A program made the translations under genes and the position numbers. The notes under the pieces are model-generated. The model was not told the DNA's origin. It saw only the letters and a program-made list of their open reading frames with translations, and made no database searches. Positions 9,379-16,203 of a stretch of 64,000 bases of DNA are shown in pieces; position 1 is the stretch's first letter; the number at the start of each line of letters is the position of its first letter. Location: assembly GCA_910587915.1 (NCBI GenBank), contig CAJUOB010000003.1, forward strand, positions 97,764 through 161,763. The letters run 5' to 3'. The stretch comes from an uncultured Muribaculaceae bacterium (lineage in GTDB: Bacteria; Bacteroidota; Bacteroidia; Bacteroidales; Muribaculaceae).

Positions 9379-9400
9379 ATGTGAATATTCGATAATTCTG

Positions 9401-9431
9401 GAACCCCGGACCATTGTCCGGGGTTCTTTAT
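9401..9431 (+). terminator. Rho-independent terminator after the receptor operon
   Basis: Perfect 11-bp stem GAACCCCGGAC / GTCCGGGGTTC (9401-9411 and 9416-9426) around CATT, followed by a short T-rich tract. Confidence 0.75.
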
Positions 9432-9451
9432 AGAAACAACTCTGGAATATC

Positions 9452-10003
9452 ATGAAAGTATACACCCGCACCGGCGATGCCGGCACTACATCGCTCGTAG
9501 GAGGCACCCGCGTGGCCAAAAACGACGCCCGCCTCGAAGCCTATGGCACAGCCGACGAACTAAACTCATGGCTCGGACTTTTGTGTGCGTCGTCGGCGAT
9601 TCCCGACGCAGTCCGTGCACCGCTCCATAGCGCCATGAATCTTCTCTTCGACATAGGCGCCGCCCTTGCCACCGAGCCCGACTCCCGTTGGCAGCCGGCA
9701 CCTTTCCCGGTCTCGGCCGTAGAATCGCTCGAGAGTGCCATCGATACACTCGAGGCGTCGCTTCCGCGCCACAACCGCTTCATTCTGCCGGGCGGACATC
9801 CCGATGCGGCCCGCGCCAATATCGCGCGAACGGTGGCCCGGCGTTGCGAGCGGCGTGTCATCGATCTCCAGCAGACCGGAGTTGTGGTCGACCCCTGCAT
9901 ATTGAAATATATCAACCGTTTGAGCGACTTTCTGTTCGTTCTCGGCCGTGCTATAAATAATTTTAACGGCATAGAAGAAATATTTTGGGAGAAATCTTGT
10001 TAG
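9452..10003 (+). CDS. Cob(I)yrinic acid a,c-diamide adenosyltransferase, PduO type
   Basis: A 183-residue protein with the PduO/MMAB signature at the N-terminus (KVYTRTGDAGTTSLVGG, about 2-18), YGTADELNSWLGLL (about 31-44) and the C-terminal helix with RRCERRVIDL and YINRLSDFLFVLGR. The enzyme transfers the adenosyl group of ATP to cob(I)alamin to make coenzyme B12, in the cytoplasm as a trimer. Length and motifs are normal for the family. It stands between a terminator and the next promoter, so it is likely monocistronic; its last codons carry the -33 element of the next gene. Confidence 0.95.
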   Translation: MKVYTRTGDAGTTSLVGGTRVAKNDARLEAYGTADELNSWLGLLCASSAIPDAVRAPLHSAMNLLFDIGAALATEPDSRWQPAPFPVSAVESLESAIDTLEASLPRHNRFILPGGHPDAARANIARTVARRCERRVIDLQQTGVVVDPCILKYINRLSDFLFVLGRAINNFNGIEEIFWEKSC

Positions 10004-10027
10004 TATTCATGCAATGTCTTATCTTTG
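9997..10027 (+). promoter_or_regulatory. Full Bacteroidetes promoter of the DUF2795 gene
   Basis: TTG (9997-9999), 20 bases, then TATCTTTG (10020-10027), matching both elements of the TTG-N19-21-TAnnTTTG consensus. The -33 element overlaps the end of the adenosyltransferase gene. Confidence 0.7.
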
Positions 10028-10063
10028 CGCACTTTTTTAGCAGAATATAACAACAAGACTCAT

Positions 10064-10285
10064 ATGTATTGGACACTCGAATTGGCCTCGAAGCTCGAGG
10101 ACGCTCCCTGGCCCGCAACAAAAGACGAACTGATAGACTACGCCATGCGTAGCGGATCCCCTATGGAAGTAATCGAAAACCTTCAGGAAATCGAAGACGA
10201 AGGCGATACCTACGAAAGCATCGAAGACATCTGGCCCGATTACCCCTCCAAAGAAGACTTCCTTTTCAACGAGGACGAATACTAA
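10064..10285 (+). CDS. DUF2795 domain protein, 73 aa
   Basis: Small acidic protein beginning MYWTLELASKLEDAPWPATKDELIDYA, which matches the DUF2795 pattern found throughout Bacteroidetes (short helical domain, PWPATK.ELIDYA...GSP..VIENLQE). The start at ATG 10064 is chosen over a TTG at 10025 because a full promoter (9997-10027) would put the transcript start after that TTG. The C-terminus is strongly acidic (DEGDTYESIEDIW, FNEDEY). Function unknown. It ends against a bidirectional terminator shared with the convergent HxlR gene. Confidence 0.85.
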   Translation: MYWTLELASKLEDAPWPATKDELIDYAMRSGSPMEVIENLQEIEDEGDTYESIEDIWPDYPSKEDFLFNEDEY

Positions 10286-10299
10286 GCCACAGCGCTTAC

Positions 10300-10346
10300 A
10301 AAAAACGATTGGCGAGTTTGATCAAATAACTCGCCAATCGTTTTTT
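10300..10346. terminator. Bidirectional terminator
   Basis: Perfect 19-bp inverted repeat (10300-10318 with 10328-10346) whose outer part is an A-tract on one side and a T-tract on the other, lying between convergent genes and able to end both transcripts. Confidence 0.85.
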
Positions 10347-10366
10347 GATTGGATGTGGTGGGGATG

Positions 10367-10729
10367 TTAGCGTGGGGGGATATGGTTGAAGTTCTGGACG
10401 GCCCAGGATATGAGTTGGTTGAGCAGGGGCATCAGGCTTCTGCCGAGGTCGGTGAGCGAATACTCCACCCGCGGGGGGATTTCTGCGTATAGTTTGCGTG
10501 AAATCAACCCGTCAGCTTCGAGATTTTTGAGTGTATCGGATAGTACCTTGGGTGATATGTCGGGGATTGCTTTGCCGATGGCGTTGAAGCGTGTGGCTTC
10601 GTTCTCGGCAAGTACGCATAGCACAAGCATCGACCATTTGCCCGAGAAGCGCGATATGACGTTTCTCACCGGGCAACTGGCGGTACAAGTGTATTTTTTC
10701 AAATTTTCTTCAATCTGCAAAGGCTTCAT
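10367..10729 (-). CDS. HxlR-family winged-helix transcriptional regulator
   Basis: A 120-residue protein with the HxlR pattern: Cys near the N-terminus (YTCTASCPV), KWSMLVLCVLAENEATRFNAIGKAIPDISPKVLSDTLKNLEADGLISR (recognition helix and wing) and VEYSLTDLGRSL. Such regulators often sense oxidants or electrophiles through the N-terminal Cys (CxxxCPV here). ATG at 10729 is chosen over TTG at 10735 because a minus-strand -7 box (TAATTTTG, 10733-10740) lies just upstream, which would make the message leaderless. It is divergent from a cupin gene and two matching dyads lie between them, so autoregulation and control of the cupin are likely (inference). Confidence 0.9.
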   Translation of the reverse strand: MKPLQIEENLKKYTCTASCPVRNVISRFSGKWSMLVLCVLAENEATRFNAIGKAIPDISPKVLSDTLKNLEADGLISRKLYAEIPPRVEYSLTDLGRSLMPLLNQLISWAVQNFNHIPPR

Positions 10730-10732
10730 TTT

Positions 10733-10740
10733 CAAAATTA
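10733..10740 (-). promoter_or_regulatory. -7 box of the HxlR gene, leaderless arrangement
   Basis: Minus-strand TAATTTTG fits TAnnTTTG and ends 3 bases before the ATG at 10729, so transcription would begin at or next to the start codon. Confidence 0.45.
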
Positions 10741-10741
10741 G

Positions 10742-10774
10742 TTACTTTGGAGTAAGTGCCTTACGTTTTCGTAA
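10742..10774. promoter_or_regulatory. Two tandem dyads, probable HxlR operators
   Basis: TTACT-TTGG-AGTAA (10742-10755) and TTACG-TTTT-CGTAA (10761-10774). Both are 5-4-5 palindromes with the same outer bases, start 19 bases apart (about two helical turns), and lie between the divergent HxlR and cupin promoters. Confidence 0.6.
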
Positions 10775-10778
10775 CGTC

Positions 10779-10809
10779 TTGCGACACTGATGTTTTTGCA
10801 TTAACTTTG
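10779..10809 (+). promoter_or_regulatory. Full promoter of the cupin gene
   Basis: TTG (10779-10781), 20 bases, TAACTTTG (10802-10809), 55 bases before the ATG. The operator-like dyads end 4 bases upstream of the -33 element. Confidence 0.7.
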
Positions 10810-10864
10810 CGCTATCATAAAGAAAGCGGCTTACTGCCGCAAAGTTAGTGAAATTTTAAAGAAT

Positions 10865-11275
10865 ATGAGTGAAGTAAAAGTATTGAATCAGGGTGTTAAA
10901 TTCGCCCATGCCTCGGTTGGCCAGTTGACATCTTTCGAAGGCAAGCAGTTCGTGAAAGATGCTACCGGTGCCACCTCTTGTGAGATATCGTTTGGAACTC
11001 TTCCCACGGGTGCGGCTGTACCTTTCTTCCACAGCCATAAGGCAGATGAGGAAAACTATATCATTCTTTCAGGCCAAGGAATGTTTCAGGTCGACGATGA
11101 GGTTTTTGCCATCGGCGAGGGATCGGTGGTCCGGGTGGCAACTAATTGCGACCGTAACCTCAAATGTACTTCCGCCGAGCCGATGACATATATCTGCATA
11201 CAGGCAAAGGAAGGTTCGCTCGACACCTATACTATGACGGATGCTGAAATTACGGAGCGCGAGAACCGTCTCTAA
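10865..11275 (+). CDS. Small cupin-domain protein under HxlR control
   Basis: A 136-residue single-cupin protein. The metal-binding first motif is visible as PFFHSHKADEENYIILSGQGMFQVDDE (about 54-80; G(X)5HXHX3,4E layout with HSHKADEE), and a weaker second motif follows (IGEGSVVRVATNCDRNL). No signal peptide, so cytoplasmic. Cupins of this type bind a metal and are often oxidoreductases or sensors; the reaction is not predictable. Divergent position from an HxlR regulator suggests induction by an electrophile or oxidative signal. A terminator follows at 11305. Confidence 0.85.
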   Translation: MSEVKVLNQGVKFAHASVGQLTSFEGKQFVKDATGATSCEISFGTLPTGAAVPFFHSHKADEENYIILSGQGMFQVDDEVFAIGEGSVVRVATNCDRNLKCTSAEPMTYICIQAKEGSLDTYTMTDAEITERENRL

Positions 11276-11304
11276 CTCTATGGTTTGCACCGCTGCATAT
11301 TAAG

Positions 11305-11336
11305 GCTTGGTTACTGCGTGTAATCAAGCTTTTTTA
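11305..11336 (+). terminator. Terminator after the cupin gene
   Basis: Stem GCTTGGTTAC / GTAATCAAGC (11305-11314, 11320-11329, one G-T pair) with a run of T directly after. Confidence 0.75.
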
Positions 11337-11415
11337 TTAGGCAACTGTGTGGTCGTAAGCAATCAATCCAATTGTAATTCTCCTCTTGGCACACGGCATC
11401 GATTGCCTCACTCAA

Positions 11416-11904
11416 TTAGAGGTCTGAAACGCAGCGTGTATAGTCGTCGATTTTTCCATCTTCGATTTTTATACGAGTCATGCCATTCCAACCCATATCT
11501 AAGTACGACACTACATACCATCCATCTCCAGTGGGCTCAATGCTGCATATCGTAGATTCGCCGTTTGAGCCGGGTTTGGAATCCTGTTCCATTGTTCTCA
11601 AGGCATAGTACGCATAGCATGGGCCATCCTCGCAGTCGAATTCATAGTCCGATTGTAGTTTTGTCAGTGCTTTCGTTGTGAAGTAATTCTCCGGGTTGTT
11701 ATTTTCGGTGAGATCGGTGGCAAATACAAATTTTTCGTATACCGTAGTTATCAAATCGGTATAATCAGAATCGTTCACAGTTCGGCTCGAAGTCTGCTCC
11801 CGGTCGATCTGATTCACCGCATGATCCGCCGTAGCCGATTCTGATTTGCATGAGATTATAGCCGCTGAAAGAAGCAGGAACGAGATTAAATGAGAAGGTT
11901 GCAT
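11416..11904 (-). CDS. Hypothetical lipoprotein, 162 aa
   Basis: Begins MQPSHLISFLLLSAAIISCKSES, a clear SPII signal with Cys near residue 19; this start is preferred to an upstream ATG that would put ten extra residues before the signal. The mature part (SDYTDLITTVYEKFVFATD...YFTTKALTKLQSDYE...GDGWYVVSYLDMGWNGMTRIKIEDGKI) resembles the small DUF3828-like or nuclear-transport-factor-like exported proteins of Bacteroidetes, but I cannot assign it firmly. Its 5' end (11867-11913) is partly duplicated 2.7 kb away at 14592-14638, which suggests that the two genes lying upstream were inserted in front of it. Confidence 0.65.
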   Translation of the reverse strand: MQPSHLISFLLLSAAIISCKSESATADHAVNQIDREQTSSRTVNDSDYTDLITTVYEKFVFATDLTENNNPENYFTTKALTKLQSDYEFDCEDGPCYAYYALRTMEQDSKPGSNGESTICSIEPTGDGWYVVSYLDMGWNGMTRIKIEDGKIDDYTRCVSDL

Positions 11905-11913
11905 TGGTTTGTT
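11867..11913. repeat. 47-bp direct repeat, copy A (flanks AlbA_2/nucleotidyltransferase islet)
   Basis: Begins GAAAGAAGCAGGAACGAGA and ends CATTGGTTTGTT; 42 of 47 bases match copy B at 14592-14638 by hand alignment. It covers the start of the lipoprotein gene. Confidence 0.7.
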
Positions 11914-11938
11914 CAAAGATTTTAGTTCAAGCAATAGG

Positions 11939-12580
11939 TTATGGATATATTTGTTTGTATGGAGCCCTAAGCTCTATGAGGTCCCGCATCCGGTGAAGAC
12001 TTATATATGGACTCCTGTTTTTCAGGTATCTAAGGACTATCGTTTCTGCATAAAACAATTCCTCTGTAAACGATGAAAATACCTTGCCATTATCACAAGC
12101 CTCTCGAACTAACTTATTCTGTGCATCCATAAACTTTTGGTCATCTTTTATCTTGGGTTCAAGAATAAAAGCGATGTCAATATCTCCGAAATCATTAGCG
12201 TTACAATCAAGATAGCTTCCAAATACAAACAGTTGCTTTACACTATATAGGAATGTACTGTCAGAATTAATTTCTTCAACTCTATCCATAAATTTTCGGA
12301 AGAGCATGTCTGCTTTTTCTTTATTAAGACGTTTCACAAATTTAATCTGAGCTAGGGCATTACCTTTTATTGTGACAACATATTTATCCGAAGTTTTATT
12401 CGCGATAAATCCTTGGCTGATTAAATCGTCGCATAGGCATTTAGCAGAGCTAACCGATATTTTGAAATATTGTTGTACGGTCGCAATCGAAAATTCCGCT
12501 GGAGTACGATATCGTCTAAAGAAATCTCGGATACTCTTTATCGGAATATTCGCGATAGTTGTGTGTTTGTCTATTTTCAT
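11939..12580 (-). CDS. Nucleotidyltransferase with N-terminal winged helix
   Basis: A 213-residue protein. Residues about 1-75 form a helix-turn-helix (TVQQYFKISVSSAKCLCDDLISQGFI), and residues about 110-150 carry a polymerase-beta-type nucleotidyltransferase motif, VFGSYLDCNANDFGDIDIAF, with GS and the DxD metal ligands intact. Such proteins include MNT-type antitoxins that AMPylate a partner, but no HEPN gene is next to it. Its neighbour upstream is an AlbA_2 protein 178 bases away. The pair is AT-rich and bounded by direct repeats, so it looks like an inserted defence or regulatory islet (inference). Confidence 0.75.
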   Translation of the reverse strand: MKIDKHTTIANIPIKSIRDFFRRYRTPAEFSIATVQQYFKISVSSAKCLCDDLISQGFIANKTSDKYVVTIKGNALAQIKFVKRLNKEKADMLFRKFMDRVEEINSDSTFLYSVKQLFVFGSYLDCNANDFGDIDIAFILEPKIKDDQKFMDAQNKLVREACDNGKVFSSFTEELFYAETIVLRYLKNRSPYISLHRMRDLIELRAPYKQIYP

Positions 12581-12758
12581 AATTTTGTAATGCTAATCTT
12601 TGTTTTAATCTAACTGGGCGTCGGCTTGCTTTAATACGAAGGCCGTATGTTTATTATCTTGTTAAGACTCTTGTTAATCTTGAAAGTTGTAAATTGGTGT
12701 AATTTAGTTTGTTATGATGCTGTTCTTGTGAATTTAACAATTTTTCCTTGTGAAGTGT

Positions 12759-14438
12759 TTACTTCACAAGAAGCCAAACTTTACCATTATATTTTATGAT
12801 ATTCTTCCTTTTAAGAGCTGATAAAAGGGTGGTTAATTTGTCGTATCGTTGCCTATCTGTCAGATATTCAGGGAGCTTATTTTCGATAAGCGCATATAAG
12901 TCTCCTCTTTCAGCTCGATCAAACTCCTTGATGTAATCTATGATTAATTTCTTGAAGTAATCATCGTCAAAACTTCTATTCTTAATATAGGAAGTTTTAA
13001 GTCCGACATGTTTTGTCGGCGCGATAATTTTGGATGATAGATAGAGATTTGGATATCTGCCTTCGATCAATCCCTTCTTACGCAGATAGTTGGCGGCATC
13101 GTGTGAAATCGGAGTACGCTTCTGTATAGAATCTAAAAGCATTATATCTCCAAGGGTAAGCATCGAATTGGAGATTAGTATGTTCGCAAAATTTTCATCA
13201 AGCACACGGCCCTCAATGGTGCAGATAACTTTGTTGTCAGATATATCATAATCAGGCATTGGGAAGAATCGTCGACGTTGCTCTACGAATAATTTTCGTA
13301 TGCCACCACCTTCAGTTTCCACCATTTTTACGTTTCGCATAGCTTCTACTAAGGAAGGGTTGCGATAATGAGCCTCCGGGAAATCGTTTGTAACAACAGA
13401 TTCGATAGATTCGGGTATAAAGTGGCCAGCATTCCTGAAGCATAGCTTTTCGTCCTCGTATTCTATCACGTCTATATGACAGCCCTTGGCATAATCCTGA
13501 TGTGCGATGGCATTGTTTAAGGGTTCGCGGAGAGTGAACGTGTCATATCGAGACATTGATTCTGGAAACATCGAGCCGGATACGGTGTAAGTATAAGTAG
13601 TATTACGTATGAGACGACCGATTTCATCTATCGCTAAAATCATTGGGATTGTAAAGACGCGGAAATCCTTGTTGATGTCTGATTCATCGCGCAAGAACCA
13701 TCTTATTTTGCATATTGCCGGATTTAGGAAATGATCACTCTCAGATTTTCCAAGTAAAATAATTGAAGTACGCGTAATAGCTGACTTTCGGGTAAGTTTG
13801 GCTTTGTTAAGAAATACTTCATCCGACCAACTGTCTATTTCCGCGTCCCGACTTCCATTGAACAGTTCCTTGTATTTCTCTCTTGCTACTTTTATTGCTT
13901 TAGGATCAAGGTCATCTATTGTCGCATCGGGAATAACCTGGGCAGACCAGTCGTCGACAATCAGTGGTTCGTTCAGTATCATTTCTAACCGAGATTTCGA
14001 CATACTGACAAGACTGTCTTCAACACGTTGCCATAACTTTTTATGAGCATATACTGGCAGTCTAGGCATATGCTTAGGAATATTGATAACCCATACTTTT
14101 TTGTTGGTGTCGGACGTTACGAATTCTTCAATTTTTAATCCTTCAGTGGGAAGATTTGAGCATTCCCGTACAAGTCTCAGCGTAGAGGTCTGCGCGTCAT
14201 AATTGTATGTATCAGTACCAACAATATTTAGAGTATGGTCTTCTACACCTATCACAAGATGGCCTCCGTTCATAGAAGATATGGCTGCGACATAAGAAAT
14301 CACATCATCGCCTTCCTTTCCGTTAAAGAAATGTTTCAAGCATTTGAACTCTTTCCAGTCGCATGCCTCATTCTCCTGCGGAAATCGATCCTTGAGATAT
14401 AGTTTTAATTCTTGCTCTATCATGTGATTATTAGCCAT
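12759..14438 (-). CDS. AlbA_2 (Schlafen-like) domain protein with RecG-like ATP-binding fold
   Basis: A 559-residue protein. Residues about 15-130 are the AlbA_2 domain (EACDWKEFKCLKHF...DVISYVAAISSMNGGHLVIGVED), typical of the divergent AAA_4/Schlafen-related family. Residues about 300-410 hold the HATPase_c_4-like segment (TLREPLNNAIAHQDYAKGCHIDVIEYED...VKMVETEGGGIRKLF). The C-terminus is a set of winged-helix-like repeats. These proteins bind nucleic acid and are frequent in phage-defence or regulatory islands; the exact activity is unknown. It is AT-rich relative to the flanks and lies inside a region bounded by 47-bp direct repeats. Confidence 0.8.
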   Translation of the reverse strand: MANNHMIEQELKLYLKDRFPQENEACDWKEFKCLKHFFNGKEGDDVISYVAAISSMNGGHLVIGVEDHTLNIVGTDTYNYDAQTSTLRLVRECSNLPTEGLKIEEFVTSDTNKKVWVINIPKHMPRLPVYAHKKLWQRVEDSLVSMSKSRLEMILNEPLIVDDWSAQVIPDATIDDLDPKAIKVAREKYKELFNGSRDAEIDSWSDEVFLNKAKLTRKSAITRTSIILLGKSESDHFLNPAICKIRWFLRDESDINKDFRVFTIPMILAIDEIGRLIRNTTYTYTVSGSMFPESMSRYDTFTLREPLNNAIAHQDYAKGCHIDVIEYEDEKLCFRNAGHFIPESIESVVTNDFPEAHYRNPSLVEAMRNVKMVETEGGGIRKLFVEQRRRFFPMPDYDISDNKVICTIEGRVLDENFANILISNSMLTLGDIMLLDSIQKRTPISHDAANYLRKKGLIEGRYPNLYLSSKIIAPTKHVGLKTSYIKNRSFDDDYFKKLIIDYIKEFDRAERGDLYALIENKLPEYLTDRQRYDKLTTLLSALKRKNIIKYNGKVWLLVK

Positions 14439-14591
14439 AAGATGCTGTCTTGTTTAATTAAATGCGAATATAAGCATTTTTATTCAGAATCCTTTGATAG
14501 GGAATGTATTTGAACTCCAAGTTTTGAATATTAGAAATATTATTGAAGTATGGCACCCGTTATAAATCAATATTTCAAGACTATTGATTTG
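14439..14591. other. AT-rich spacer upstream of AlbA_2 gene, no gene seen
   Basis: Between the AlbA_2 start and the 47-bp repeat copy B no open frame with a plausible start is supported. It should hold the minus-strand AlbA_2 promoter, but no clean TAnnTTTG box was identified. Confidence 0.4.
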
Positions 14592-14638
14592 GAAAGAAGC
14601 AGGGACGAGATAAAATGAAAAGGTCCCATTGGTTTGTT
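14592..14638. repeat. 47-bp direct repeat, copy B
   Basis: Imperfect copy of 11867-11913 in the same orientation. Here it is not attached to a lipoprotein gene, so it reads as the left-over 5' end of that gene on the far side of the inserted pair. Confidence 0.7.
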
Positions 14639-14715
14639 TTAGGTCAGTGGTAAATATATATGTGTGAAAATGTCGGGACTGACTTTTTCGCGGACAGAAT
14701 GGTGATGACCGATGC

Positions 14716-14723
14716 TATCTTTG
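14716..14723 (+). promoter_or_regulatory. -7 promoter box before the 147-aa hypothetical gene
   Basis: TATCTTTG fits TAnnTTTG and lies 22 bases before the ATG at 14746. Confidence 0.5.
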
Positions 14724-14745
14724 CAGAAACTTACTCTAAAATGAA

Positions 14746-15189
14746 ATGAAAATGAACGGTCTTTCTGTTTCACGAAAAGTATATGCCGATATTTCGGCAC
14801 GTGTATCCGTAGCGTTATCAGCCTCCGGGGAATCGAGAACAGAAGCTATGCGTATGGTCGATTCGTATCTGGCCGGGCAAGAGGTCTCGAGCGACGATGC
14901 GTTGGCTATGCTGGCTTTCAATATGATTCGCGATGAACTGGATCGTGTAATGGCACGATCGCGCCGTGCTCGCGAAAGGGCAGCAGGTCGCCGTAGGGCA
15001 GTGGCTGAGGCCGCTGCCGAAGTGTCCGATGAACAGCCCGAGGCTCCGGTGGAAATCCATGTGTCGCGTCGCGAACGACGAGCCCGTGAGCGTAAAATGG
15101 GTAAAAAGTGCGGAGCGCCTGCGGGGCAGTCGGATGTGCTGCATGCGACGGTTCCGTGGTTCCGGCGAAATGTGAAAAAGGTAGGTTAA
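14746..15189 (+). CDS. Hypothetical basic protein, 147 aa
   Basis: Not recognised. The N-terminal half (about 1-75) is helical (VYADISARVSVALSASGESRTEAMRMVDSYLAGQ...ALAMLAFNMIRDELDRVM), followed by a strongly basic segment (RSRRARERAAGRRRAV, then RRERRARERKMGKK) and a short tail ending PWFRRNVKKVG. No signal or membrane segment. The charge suggests nucleic-acid contact, which is only inference. The last 36 codons and the following bases (15082-15194) are duplicated at 16008-16120, on the other side of a decayed hipBA module, as if this 3' end had served as an insertion point. Confidence 0.6.
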   Translation: MKMNGLSVSRKVYADISARVSVALSASGESRTEAMRMVDSYLAGQEVSSDDALAMLAFNMIRDELDRVMARSRRARERAAGRRRAVAEAAAEVSDEQPEAPVEIHVSRRERRARERKMGKKCGAPAGQSDVLHATVPWFRRNVKKVG

Positions 15190-15194
15190 ACCGT
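15082..15194. repeat. 113-bp direct repeat, copy 1 (3' end of preceding gene)
   Basis: Runs from GCCCGTGAGCG to GGTTAAACCGT. It matches 16008-16120 over its full length with about six mismatches and no gaps by hand alignment. Confidence 0.85.
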
Positions 15195-15199
15195 ATTGA

Positions 15200-15652
15200 T
15201 TAGCTTTGATTTAGTCCGAGGCGTGCAGCCATGCGATTGATTAGTTCGCGGTAGGCAGTCTGTTGATTTGCTGGGAGAAACGATTCCCTAATCAGCATGT
15301 CCCATTTCGGGAGCGCCTTGGCGAATTTATTGAAGAGATTGGTAATGGATTTTTCATCCATCCCGCTGTCGCGCATTGCCTTTTCAAAATCCTCTCGCTT
15401 TATCTTTTTCTTTTTGCCGTTTAGAGTGAGAGCCAGCTCTTCGTCATCCTCAGGCATCACAATTGCGGTTGAAAGCAGGTCATATGCCGGCGTAAGCATA
15501 TAATCTATCTTCGGTTGATAAAGCGAGAAATTCTTCAAGTGCATGTCGGCGTTACCGGTGAGCCATGAGAAAACTACGATCTCCCAGAAGTTGATTACAT
15601 CAAGCAACGGGGCCGATGAATAATGTAAGAATACCAGCCAATCTATTGTCAA
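15200..15652 (-). pseudogene. hipA kinase remnant (C-terminal part only)
   Basis: The 150 codons encode the C-terminal part of a HipA-type Ser/Thr kinase: FWEIVVFSWLTGNADMHLKNFSLY (the catalytic GNxDxHxKN loop and following strand), then YMLTPAYDLLSTAIVMPEDDEELALTLNGKKKKI (with the metal-binding-type YDL) and the helical end. Full HipA proteins of this family have the nucleotide-binding lobe and an N-subdomain upstream; both are missing, and the first dozen codons do not resemble HipA. The preceding gene is hipB, only 18 bases away, so the deletion runs from the hipB end into hipA. An active kinase is unlikely. Confidence 0.82.
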
Positions 15653-15670
15653 TTATTACCTTTGCCTGTT

Positions 15671-15874
15671 TCATAATTCAGGAGTTTTCGATGGTGTCAT
15701 TTCAGCCCCAAAAAGAGCCAATACCTGATTTACTTTGTCAAGGCGCAGAGTGGTCTTGCCTTGTTCAAGTTCACGCACAAAACGCAAACCGACCCCGGCT
15801 TTCTGAGACAGTTCCACCTGCGTAAGACCGTATTCCTTACGTTTTGCCTTTACATATTGGGCTAATCGAGTCAT
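15671..15874 (-). CDS. HipB-like XRE antitoxin/repressor
   Basis: A 67-residue helix-turn-helix protein (MTRLAQYVKAKRKEYGLTQVELSQKAGVGLRFVRELEQGKTTLRLDKVNQVLALFG), which is the typical XRE fold of HipB. The start at 15874 is chosen over an ATG at 15916 because a minus-strand TATCTTTG box (15893-15900) and an operator dyad lie between the two. HipB normally binds HipA and represses the operon; here hipA is truncated but the operators are still intact, so the repressor may survive as an orphan. It is followed by the hipA remnant. Confidence 0.85.
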   Translation of the reverse strand: MTRLAQYVKAKRKEYGLTQVELSQKAGVGLRFVRELEQGKTTLRLDKVNQVLALFGAEMTPSKTPEL

Positions 15875-15876
15875 AG

Positions 15877-15977
15877 TATACCCTTTTGGGGGCAAAGATA
15901 GTGAAATATCACTCATGCTACACCATAAAGGGTATAAAATAATTGGAAATAACGGACTGTATACCCTATAGGGTGTA
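15877..15977. promoter_or_regulatory. Three phased HipB operator dyads
   Basis: Three 18-bp sites with 7-4-7 layout: TATACCC-TTTT-GGGGGCA (15877-15894), TACACCA-TAAA-GGGTATA (15919-15936) and TATACCC-TATA-GGGTGTA (15960-15977). Starts are 42 and 41 bases apart, close to four helical turns. E. coli HipB uses 18-bp TATCC-N8-GGATA sites in several phased copies, so the architecture agrees (family knowledge). Confidence 0.7.
15893..15900 (-). promoter_or_regulatory. -7 box of hipB, overlapping the first operator
   Basis: Minus-strand TATCTTTG, 18 bases before the ATG at 15874; the proximal dyad overlaps it and would block initiation. Confidence 0.55.
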
Positions 15978-16007
15978 GATTGTATGAAAAAGAAAAGCAT
16001 TTGACGG

Positions 16008-16120
16008 GCCCGCGAGCGTGTGATGGGTAAAAAGTGCGGAGCGCCTACGGGGCGGTCGGATGTGCTGCATGCGACGGTTCCGTGGTTCCGGCGAAATGTG
16101 AAAAAGGTAGGTTAAACCGT
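16008..16120. repeat. 113-bp direct repeat, copy 2
   Basis: Second copy of 15082-15194. It lies just before the promoter of the next gene and has no open gene attached, so it marks the far boundary of the hipBA islet. Confidence 0.85.
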
Positions 16121-16130
16121 GTAAATGGTA

Positions 16131-16161
16131 TTGTCGCGTATGTTTGTGTTGATTACTTTTG
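16131..16161 (+). promoter_or_regulatory. Full promoter of the CMD/cupin gene
   Basis: TTG (16131-16133), 20 bases, TACTTTTG (16154-16161), 42 bases before the ATG at 16204. Confidence 0.7.
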
Positions 16162-16203
16162 CGATATTGAAAATCTATTTTTAAGCTCTCGATAACTCTA
16201 TCT

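Noticed and set aside
10025..10063. Longer start (TTG 10025) for the DUF2795 protein
   Set aside because: The TTG overlaps the -7 box of a full promoter, so transcripts would begin after it.
15200..16000. Functional HipBA toxin-antitoxin module
   Set aside because: hipA lacks the N-terminal subdomain and the nucleotide-binding lobe, so an active kinase is unlikely.
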